Program-made: the position numbers and the translations under genes
Shown here: piece after piece, positions 1-5,989 of the stretch
Layout of the letters: each line of letters opens with the position of its first letter
Numbering within the stretch: the first letter of the stretch is position 1
NCBI GenBank assembly: GCA_017629455.1
Contig: JAGBXE010000072.1
Location: 1-7,996 of the forward strand
Origin: Kiritimatiellia bacterium
Lineage (GTDB): Bacteria > Verrucomicrobiota > Kiritimatiellia > RFP12 > UBA1067
Reading direction: 5' to 3'
DNA: 7,996 bases
The notes under the pieces: model-generated
What the model saw: only the letters and a program-made list of their open reading frames with translations
Told to the model about the DNA's origin: nothing
The model's database searches: none

Positions 1-1256
1 TAGCTACGAATAAGAGTAGGTTTGTCTAAATCAACATTTGCCGCGCCTTTGAGAGCCGTGTAGCTAGATTGTTTCATATTCGCGGCGTGCCAATCTACGC
101 ACCACTCACGCACATTGCCGATAGTATCAAAAAGCCCTGCCTTATTGCAGGCAAACGACCCAACTTGCGCTGGTCCTTTATCCCCAGCATTACCCGCATA
201 CGTGCCAGGCAAGTTAGGATCAACCTTAACCTTTGAAAGATGGTTTGTGACAAATGGCGAATCATCGTTCCAAGCGGCATCATTATTAACCGCCTTACCG
301 TCATTGGCAAACCTCCAAAGCGAATTAACTTGAGTTGCATACTCGACCATCGCACGTGACGGAAGATCGAAAGCGACGCCGCCCGTAAGGGTGCGAAGCT
401 TTCCAAGCAATGAATCGGGGTGAGGCGCATTGCCGCCTACCATCGCCGACCAATAATTTGTAACATCCGCGCCACGAATTGAATCGTAAGAAACATTATT
501 AACTGGCTTTAAATCGTCCACCCACTCACATTCGGCCTTAGAGCCATAAATAAGCTCCCACTGTTTTTGTGTAAGCTCATATACGCCAATGTAATAGTCG
601 TAATTTATGGAACCTTTCGTGTCCTTACGATTAAGGAGATTTACAACGGCCGTTTCCCCTGGCAAATAGCGCATAACAAGTTTGTTTGTCTTGTATGCAA
701 CATTTGAATTAACGCCCGTCCACACAATATTTGTAATTGCGGCAACATTATCTTCTCCAGCTTTAAGCGTAGGCCCACCAGATGTCGCCTCGAACCACAA
801 GCCCCTAAGCCCGCTTGCGATTTCACCAGCTGTTACATCTTCGCTTGCTCCCGTATTAAGGTCGTAGATTTTATAGAGCGGGAACATGGACGATGATGAC
901 GCTGCTACCGGCGAAAGCTCCACTTTAAGATTGTCGGTTCTCCTAAGCCTATTGGCAGAAGACTTTGACAAATCAATTGTGAACGAAAAAACGCCCGACA
1001 AAGGAATTGCAAAAAGCGCTCCGCGAAAAGCTTCGGGTTGAGCGGTGATAGGTGCGCCATCAACAGAGAGCGATACAGCAATATCGACGGGGCTTTCGAC
1101 GGCGCTTAATTTGTACTCAACTCTTATAAGATCATTCCATGGCCATTGCTGGCGAATGATTACACGATCAATCGTGGCAGAATAAAGCGGATTAAACGCC
1201 CAAAGTGCGCACACAGCTATTGCCCAGCGCAAAAAGAATTTGCTGCTTCGCCTCAT
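1..1256 (-). CDS. Exported SUMF1/FGE-like protein (C-terminus cut by window edge)
   Basis: This is an open frame of 418 codons running off the left edge. ATG at 1256 is preceded by GGGAG with a 9-base gap. Residues 1-27 look like a signal peptide (basic MRRSSKFF, a hydrophobic stretch, then LYSA as a likely cleavage site). Residues about 28-120 read as a beta-rich domain opening with VIIRQQWPWNDLIRVEY. Residues about 195-418 resemble the formylglycine-generating-enzyme/sulfatase-modifying fold: YYIGVYELTQKQWE (221-234), PVNNVSYDSIRG (251-262), LPSRAMVEYA (297-306; the family usually has LPTEAEWEYA) and LFDTIGNVREWCVDW (375-389). The RGGSW-type block and the C-terminal residues that bind copper and substrate in true FGE would lie beyond the window, so activity cannot be judged. 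No sulfatase is visible nearby. It may be a structural or binding relative of FGE rather than a sulfatase activator. It is the last visible gene of the operon-like block. Confidence 0.85.
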   Translation of the reverse strand, partial: MRRSSKFFLRWAIAVCALWAFNPLYSATIDRVIIRQQWPWNDLIRVEYKLSAVESPVDIAVSLSVDGAPITAQPEAFRGALFAIPLSGVFSFTIDLSKSSANRLRRTDNLKVELSPVAASSSSMFPLYKIYDLNTGASEDVTAGEIASGLRGLWFEATSGGPTLKAGEDNVAAITNIVWTGVNSNVAYKTNKLVMRYLPGETAVVNLLNRKDTKGSINYDYYIGVYELTQKQWELIYGSKAECEWVDDLKPVNNVSYDSIRGADVTNYWSAMVGGNAPHPDSLLGKLRTLTGGVAFDLPSRAMVEYATQVNSLWRFANDGKAVNNDAAWNDDSPFVTNHLSKVKVDPNLPGTYAGNAGDKGPAQVGSFACNKAGLFDTIGNVREWCVDWHAANMKQSSYTALKGAANVDLDKPTLIRS

Positions 1257-1265
1257 ATTACATAT

Positions 1266-1270
1266 CTCCC
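1266..1270 (-). promoter_or_regulatory. Ribosome-binding site of the SUMF1-like gene
   Basis: GGGAG lies 9 bases before the ATG at 1256. An earlier ATG at 1263-1261 is only 2 bases from it and is followed at once by TAA, so the ATG at 1256 is the usable start. Confidence 0.6.
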
Positions 1271-1285
1271 TTTTATTCAACCACC

Positions 1286-4200
1286 TTACTTTGAGAGAAC
1301 AGCCATTTTCCGCACAAGTTTTACCTGATCGAATAATAGCCGCCCTTCCCAGAATTTTGCACTAACGTAAATCTCAAAACGATTATACTCAGGCGGGAGT
1401 CCGTCGCCGTTTGCATAACAACTTCTTAAATCGATGGTAGAGCCCCAATCTGGGCTAAGATACAAAGTACCGGCATAAGGCACATCTGCCTCACCTAATT
1501 TATACCACTTAAAAGCGTTAAACTCTTCTGGAGTAAACTTAAACTTAACACTCCCCTTCGTATCCCAATCGTAAATGCCTATAAGAATTGGCATCTTAGG
1601 AAGAATAGGCGTTTTAACATCAACGGGATGACGGTGGAGTATCTCCATTGCCTTAGCGCCAGCAGCAGTAGCATCGTCAACGACCTTGCAAAGGTTCGCA
1701 CGCGAAAATGAGTCGACTGCAAAAAGATATTCGGCATCGCCTGTTACCGACTTCTTTAAAAGTTCAAGTTTATTGGTAGCTGAAGATAATGCATCATGGG
1801 CGCGCCTTTTTCCGCCATGAGTATCGGTAATGGCGGCAACATCGGAAAAGAGTTTGCTTAGGCGCTCTAAATTTTCGACCGTAAGCCACGGTAAATCGCG
1901 CCTGTGCCAACGTAGTTTTTCTGTTGTTGATGCGGGCGATGAAAGTTGAAGCGCGCGCAGAAAATTAATCGCATCACGCATCTTACCAGAGGCTGCGCCG
2001 TAAATGCGGCAGTATCTCTCGACAACGTCATCTAAATCTGCATCGGGATCGGCGTAGAGAGTACCCATTGCATGAAGATTCAACTCATGGAACGGCTGAC
2101 CACGATATTCCGCTTCCATGAAAAGGCGATTAATCCCATACCCGCGAAAGAGTAGCGCGTCCGATTTAATCGCATCAATATTAATTTCAGGAAAATCTCC
2201 ATGGCCGCCCTTTAAGTACGATTGGTCGCCATAAAGCATATAATCCCAAATCTCGATATTCTTGGCAATTTTCGCCCAGTCGCGCAGTATCGCCAAACGC
2301 TCGGCGTTTGCAGGGTGCTCAAGCGGCACTTCGTGATCGGAAGTAGTGTAAAGATCGCAAAGCCAAATTATAATATTGTCTTCTGGCTTAATAGAACCTT
2401 TAGGCGGAATTTCCGTTGAGACATACGCAAAGATGCGCAGCTTCAAATCGGGATAGTTTTTTTTAAGTTTACGCGCAATGCGATTTGCAAACTCAAGCTG
2501 AAGGCCTGCATCACCGCCATTTTTGCGCCCGCCCAAGCGATCGTATTTCTGTGCGACTGCATTGCAATTACTGCAGCAACAGAAATCGGGCGCAGCATCC
2601 ATCTGGCTGAAGTCGTATATGCAAGGATAATTGACGGGATCATTACGCCTGTCGTTCTCGACAAACGAAACGAGATTCGACCAGACAATACGCTCTACAT
2701 CAGGATTGGTAAGGCAAAGATGCGAACGCCTGTTGCGCGTGCCGTGGCGTTTGCCGTCTTTGCCGAGAGAGTAATATTCGGGATGATCTTTGAAATACGT
2801 CTCGGGCGGTACGTAATCAAACTGGCTATGGCACGAATGAGTTTGAGTTGAAATCTTCTCTTTAGGATCAGCGTCATCTTCGATCAGTTCAGTCTTAAAA
2901 AGAAGATGGCGCATCACCCAGTCTTTTCGCCATTTTGGCTGTTTACGCCATTTATCGACGCCATAAACGCGGCGATAATATATTTCAGGAACGACAGTAA
3001 AATCGCAATCGTCAACTGTAATCAGCGGCGAATAGACGAAAGGATCTTCGCCGTCAAACGTTATAAAATGGTAATCGAGAAAACGCGATGCAAAATCGGA
3101 AATGCCGGACGCGCAAGCTGTTGTGGTCTTTGCAAGAATATACGCTACACCATTAGTAACTACGATTCTATACCCAAATGCAGGAAGTTTTGAAACATCA
3201 AAACCTGCTGCACGCGCGGCGGCGGTAGGGCCTACGCAAATAGTGCCGGGAGCAACTTTATTTGCACCTATCTCGCGCTTTGATTCACAGCTACGCCCCG
3301 TTGTACGCGATATCGCGCGAGCAAGCTCTTCGCCTAGACGGAATAATTGCCCCTTAAAAGGAAGAGCTCTATCAGAGCTTACAACCACCCTTTCAGGCTT
3401 AAATGCGCCAATTTTCGCGGCAGACGGAGCGCATGAGCCCCTAAGCCAATCAAGCATCTCGCTGCGGTTTGATTTAGAGCCGCTATGGCCGCAGCCTATT
3501 GAATTTTTTATAGCACGATCTGATGACTTAAGCGAATTGTACGCCGCGTACACGCAAGGCGGCGGACACGTAGTATCAGAAAACGCCGCTTCGACCATTA
3601 CGGGGATTTTGATGCGCTGAGCAAAGTGCGCCGCATCAAAATACGGAGCAATCGCCTTTGCGATCTCCTTCTTTTGGGGCGTATTCATGCGCTCGACAAG
3701 AAGCGGCCAGCCGCTTTGCCTACCAGCCACATACCCAGAAAGATCGGTCAGTGCCGGAACGTAAAAGCACGCCCTTAAAATGGACTTGTTAAGCGCACAA
3801 AGCGCTATGCCAAGCCCACCGCCCTGACTGCCGCCAGAATACCAAATACGTGAGTGATCGACATTTTTTCTATGCTCTACCACCCAATCAACAAGCCTAT
3901 CAATCCCAAGAATAGCATCATGGAAGAAAAATTCCTCGCGGATAACTCCACCGCCTGCAACGGCATAATCGCCACCGCCGTATTTTTTAGCGCACCGCGA
4001 ATTCTGCTCGTCATAACTACGCTTCTGATCATCATATATGCGCTGAGGCTCGTAAGGATGAACATTAACAATTAGGTTAATCTCGCCTTTGCGCCTAAAC
4101 TTGCAGGCGTGTGCCTCGCAAAGAGCTGGCCCTGCGCCTGGAATATTTATATGTAAGGGATATGATTTCGCCGACTTATCTGTAGGCTCTACAATAAAGC

Positions 4201-4780
4201 CCCAAACGCGCTTACCGCCAAACGTAAGAGCGCTTACTCTTGAAATGGAAAATTCAGAATCACTGACCCAATCGATGCGCTTTACCTCAATATCGAGCGG
4301 AACATCCCTACGCAAACGCGCGCGTTCACCTTCCCAATATGCGTCAAAATCATCTGGCCTTGCACTTCCTGGCTTAATGCGCTCGGGCTCATACCCGACT
4401 GACCAACAAGCATTACCCTTGCCTAGCGCCCAACGTGCGTTCTTCGGCTGCGCACGCGCCATAGCCTTTACACGCAGAAATCCAGGCTCGTTAAGAACGC
4501 CTTTAAGCTCAAGAACCGGATTATCCGCAGGGCGCCATTCGCACTCTGAAAAAACGCGCTCGCCAAAATTGTCTAGCGTTACCTTAACTACAGCATCGCG
4601 AGGAATGCCGTTTGTCTTAAGGGCATTTGCCTTAAGAGTAAAGCGGCATTCCTCGCCAAGCTTGCAAATAGAACCGTTTGCGCTGTCTGAAATCTTTATT
4701 TCAAACGGAACGGAATTTTCATTCGCCGCACCTTGCAGAGCGAGCGAAAGCACTAATACGACGAATGATAAATTCTTCAT
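1286..4780 (-). CDS. Exported AXE1/CE7-type esterase fused to DUF4838-type glycosidase
   Basis: A 1164-residue protein. Residues 1-20 are a signal peptide (MKNLSFVVLVLSLALQGAAN), so it acts outside the cytoplasm. Residues 21-130 are a beta-rich domain. Residues about 131-450 are an acetylxylan-esterase (AXE1) alpha/beta hydrolase: RPDDFDAYW (141-149), a GGSQGGG nucleophile elbow with Ser318, Asp402 in AAFSDTTCPP and His432 in CGHSG complete a Ser-Asp-His triad. Residues about 463-585 look like the N-terminal domain that precedes GH67/DUF4838 barrels. Residues about 640-930 match DUF4838 in pattern: YFKDHPEYYSL, LCLTNPDV, YDFSQMD (722-728), then CCCSNC (734-739), FANRIARKLKKNYPDLKLRIFAY and FMEAEYRG. 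Residues about 1060-1160 form a beta-rich end with YLSPDWGSTIDLRS. I recall some DUF4838 proteins being classed as GH163 endo-beta-N-acetylglucosaminidases, so a glycosidase is likely but its bond is unknown. AXE1 enzymes alone are about 320 residues. The start lies 7 bases after the upstream stop, implying co-transcription. Confidence 0.88.
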   Translation of the reverse strand: MKNLSFVVLVLSLALQGAANENSVPFEIKISDSANGSICKLGEECRFTLKANALKTNGIPRDAVVKVTLDNFGERVFSECEWRPADNPVLELKGVLNEPGFLRVKAMARAQPKNARWALGKGNACWSVGYEPERIKPGSARPDDFDAYWEGERARLRRDVPLDIEVKRIDWVSDSEFSISRVSALTFGGKRVWGFIVEPTDKSAKSYPLHINIPGAGPALCEAHACKFRRKGEINLIVNVHPYEPQRIYDDQKRSYDEQNSRCAKKYGGGDYAVAGGGVIREEFFFHDAILGIDRLVDWVVEHRKNVDHSRIWYSGGSQGGGLGIALCALNKSILRACFYVPALTDLSGYVAGRQSGWPLLVERMNTPQKKEIAKAIAPYFDAAHFAQRIKIPVMVEAAFSDTTCPPPCVYAAYNSLKSSDRAIKNSIGCGHSGSKSNRSEMLDWLRGSCAPSAAKIGAFKPERVVVSSDRALPFKGQLFRLGEELARAISRTTGRSCESKREIGANKVAPGTICVGPTAAARAAGFDVSKLPAFGYRIVVTNGVAYILAKTTTACASGISDFASRFLDYHFITFDGEDPFVYSPLITVDDCDFTVVPEIYYRRVYGVDKWRKQPKWRKDWVMRHLLFKTELIEDDADPKEKISTQTHSCHSQFDYVPPETYFKDHPEYYSLGKDGKRHGTRNRRSHLCLTNPDVERIVWSNLVSFVENDRRNDPVNYPCIYDFSQMDAAPDFCCCSNCNAVAQKYDRLGGRKNGGDAGLQLEFANRIARKLKKNYPDLKLRIFAYVSTEIPPKGSIKPEDNIIIWLCDLYTTSDHEVPLEHPANAERLAILRDWAKIAKNIEIWDYMLYGDQSYLKGGHGDFPEINIDAIKSDALLFRGYGINRLFMEAEYRGQPFHELNLHAMGTLYADPDADLDDVVERYCRIYGAASGKMRDAINFLRALQLSSPASTTEKLRWHRRDLPWLTVENLERLSKLFSDVAAITDTHGGKRRAHDALSSATNKLELLKKSVTGDAEYLFAVDSFSRANLCKVVDDATAAGAKAMEILHRHPVDVKTPILPKMPILIGIYDWDTKGSVKFKFTPEEFNAFKWYKLGEADVPYAGTLYLSPDWGSTIDLRSCYANGDGLPPEYNRFEIYVSAKFWEGRLLFDQVKLVRKMAVLSK

Positions 4781-4787
4781 ATTCTAT

Positions 4788-5819
4788 TTACTTCTGGTTT
4801 ATCACCCTTTTATAGCTTTCACCAATCGTATCCCAAAGCTTAAGCGCATCGGGCGCGCCGACAACCGTGCCGTAACCGCCGCGGTACGTCCACGCCGCAA
4901 TACGATCGACGCCCGCATCCTTTGCGATGTCGACCCACTTGGCAACCTGCGCCCAGTCTTTAGGCTGCTTGTAGTAGCCCATGAACCAACGCTCCGACTT
5001 CTTCCCATACTTCTTTGCGATGGCAACAGTGCGCTCGGTAATGTCGCGGTAGAAATCTTCAGGAAGCGCCCAGTTGATGATCGTCGTTGAGAAGACGTCG
5101 AAATAAGGGCACTCGCCAACCATATCCCAGTTATCGTAACCGCGATATTCAGAAACGTAGTAGCCGTTCTGCGTAGCGTGGACACAGCAAGTAATTTCGA
5201 GATTAGGATCGATTTCCTTAAGCGCCTTCGACGTATCGGAAAGAACGACGAGCGCCTCACGCCAGCGGAACTGCTTAACGTCGTTCGTCATATATTTAGG
5301 CATTGGATAGCCGTAGTATTCTTCGAAACGCTTGCGGCAGACGGGGCAGTAGCACGTCCAATCGTCGGCGACACCGCCTGTAATAGAAGCAATGCCCTTG
5401 GGGAAGGCGTAGTGCGGCTCATCCCAAAAGAACCCATCGGGCTTGGCTTCGCGCGCTAAAGTGGTGCAGAAGTTCTTAAAGTAATCGCGGTAGCTGTTCG
5501 TGTTAAAGCACGCGTAAGGAAGCTTCTCACCCGTAAGTGCCGAAACCTGACGGTTTTCAACATTGTCCTGCAAGAATTTCGAAACCTGCTCGCCGCCGAA
5601 ATACTTTCCGTTACCCCACGGATCGATAAGAACACGAAGCCCCAACTCATGAGCTTTCTCAACAATCTTCGGGATATTAGGACGCCAGAAATCGAAATCA
5701 AATTCCGTTACTGCAAGAATGACTTGCGTAACGCCATGCTCCTTCATCTCCTTGAAATCTGCCTCGGCATGTTCAACGTAATTTAACCCATAATAACTAA
5801 TTGATGTTTGTGTAATCAT
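4788..5819 (-). CDS. Cytoplasmic TIM-barrel glycosidase-like protein, family unnamed
   Basis: A 343-residue protein with no signal peptide, so probably cytoplasmic. ATG at 5819 is preceded by AAGGG with an 8-base gap. Alternating strand and helix segments fit a (beta/alpha)8 barrel: VTQVILAVTEFD (30-41), LRVLIDPWGNGKYFGGE (61-77), GFFWDEPHY (129-137), LEITCCVHA (207-215) and DRIAAWTYRGG (305-315). WDEP at 132-135 resembles the strand-4 acid/base motif of clan-A glycosidases (NEP in GH5), making Glu134 the leading catalytic candidate. CYCPVCRKRFEEYYG (156-170) follows and may bind a metal through C156, C158 and C161. I recognise the DPWG-x-G-x-x-FGGE and FWDEPH signatures as a recurring uncharacterised family but cannot name it. 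Its place between a lipoprotein glycosidase and an exported esterase-glycosidase suggests it cleaves imported oligosaccharides. Many of its codons end in C (TTC, AAC, GAC), seemingly more than in the SUMF1-like gene, which may reflect stronger expression. Confidence 0.85.
   Translation of the reverse strand: MITQTSISYYGLNYVEHAEADFKEMKEHGVTQVILAVTEFDFDFWRPNIPKIVEKAHELGLRVLIDPWGNGKYFGGEQVSKFLQDNVENRQVSALTGEKLPYACFNTNSYRDYFKNFCTTLAREAKPDGFFWDEPHYAFPKGIASITGGVADDWTCYCPVCRKRFEEYYGYPMPKYMTNDVKQFRWREALVVLSDTSKALKEIDPNLEITCCVHATQNGYYVSEYRGYDNWDMVGECPYFDVFSTTIINWALPEDFYRDITERTVAIAKKYGKKSERWFMGYYKQPKDWAQVAKWVDIAKDAGVDRIAAWTYRGGYGTVVGAPDALKLWDTIGESYKRVINQK
4791..4795 (-). promoter_or_regulatory. Weak ribosome-binding site adjoining the upstream stop codon
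   Basis: AGAAG, 10 bases before the ATG at 4780, lies within the last two codons of the upstream gene, directly before its TAA (4790-4788). Ribosomes finishing that gene would arrive on this site, which suggests translational coupling. The match to a Shine-Dalgarno sequence is weak. Confidence 0.45.
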
Positions 5820-5839
5820 TTTGTATACCCTTTTTTACT

Positions 5840-5855
5840 AATTAAAGCCTTAATT
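5840..5855 (-). repeat. AT palindrome in the predicted leader
   Basis: AATTAA (5840-5845), four bases, then TTAATT (5850-5855) form a perfect inverted repeat between the predicted transcription start and the AAGGG ribosome-binding site (5832-5828). It could be a DNA-binding site or a weak RNA hairpin. Six A/T pairs can arise by chance in such AT-rich sequence. Confidence 0.3.
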
Positions 5856-5872
5856 CCAAATTACAACTATGT

Positions 5873-5901
5873 ATTTTAACATATGCTATCGAATATGATA
5901 A
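5873..5901 (-). promoter_or_regulatory. Candidate sigma-70-like promoter for the three-gene block
   Basis: On the minus strand TTATCA (5901-5896, 4 of 6 with TTGACA) is followed after exactly 17 bases by TAAAAT (5878-5873, 5 of 6 with TATAAT). Transcription would begin near 5866, giving a leader of about 45 bases before the ATG at 5819. It is placed downstream of the hairpins that follow the lipoprotein gene, as expected for the start of a new unit. The region is AT-rich, so a chance match is possible, and the sigma-factor consensus of this organism is assumed to be the usual one. Confidence 0.45.
5880..5897. promoter_or_regulatory. Inverted repeat in the promoter spacer, possible operator
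   Basis: CATAT (5880-5884), eight bases, then ATATG (5893-5897) form an inverted repeat almost filling the space between the proposed -35 and -10 boxes. A repressor bound there would block polymerase. The arms are only five A/T-rich pairs, with partial symmetry inside, so this is a suggestion only. Confidence 0.25.
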
Positions 5902-5911
5902 TATCTTTTAC

Positions 5912-5935
5912 GCCAAAAAGACATACTCTTTTGGC
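5912..5935 (-). terminator. Hairpin downstream of the lipoprotein gene
   Basis: GCCAAAAAGA (5912-5921), loop CATAC, TCTTTTGGC (5927-5935): nine pairs with one bulged base. It lies about 55 bases after the stop at 5990 and before the candidate promoter. On the minus strand no run of T follows it, so it may be a transcript-end stabiliser or a second, weak terminator. Confidence 0.4.
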
Positions 5936-5937
5936 CA

Positions 5938-5977
5938 ATAAAAAAAGACCTTTCTACCCCCTTATGTGAGGATGTAG
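5938..5977 (-). terminator. Possible intrinsic terminator after the lipoprotein gene
   Basis: In minus-strand order CTACATCC (5977-5970), an eight-base loop and GGGGGTAG (5961-5954) can pair with one A-G mismatch and one G-U pair. A run of seven T follows (5946-5940). The stem begins 12 bases after the stop codon. The seven-base gap between stem and T-run is longer than usual, which lowers confidence. Confidence 0.4.
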
Positions 5978-5989
5978 CCTAATTTATGA

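Noticed and set aside
95..430. A 111-codon minus-strand frame inside the SUMF1-like gene
   Set aside because: The overlapping frame that encodes the SUMF1 motifs is open from 1256 to the edge and has a signal peptide; this one has low-complexity Arg/Leu composition.
1258..1263. ATG immediately followed by TAA just before the SUMF1-like gene
   Set aside because: Considered as a start-stop regulatory element, but it is only two bases from the GGGAG site and is probably incidental.
3380..3440. Possible frameshift or two genes merged at the esterase-DUF4838 junction
   Set aside because: The frame is continuous, both sides keep family motifs, and no internal start with a good ribosome-binding site stands out; a real fusion is the simpler reading.
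3102..3620. A 172-codon open frame on the plus strand
   Set aside because: It is antisense to the esterase-glycosidase junction, with no plausible ribosome-binding site or family motif.
4089..5090. A 333-codon open frame on the plus strand
   Set aside because: It lies wholly opposite two well-supported minus-strand enzymes, crosses their junction, and its translation is rich in Arg, Pro, Ser and Ala with no recognisable motif. It is most likely a by-product of the codon bias of the true genes.
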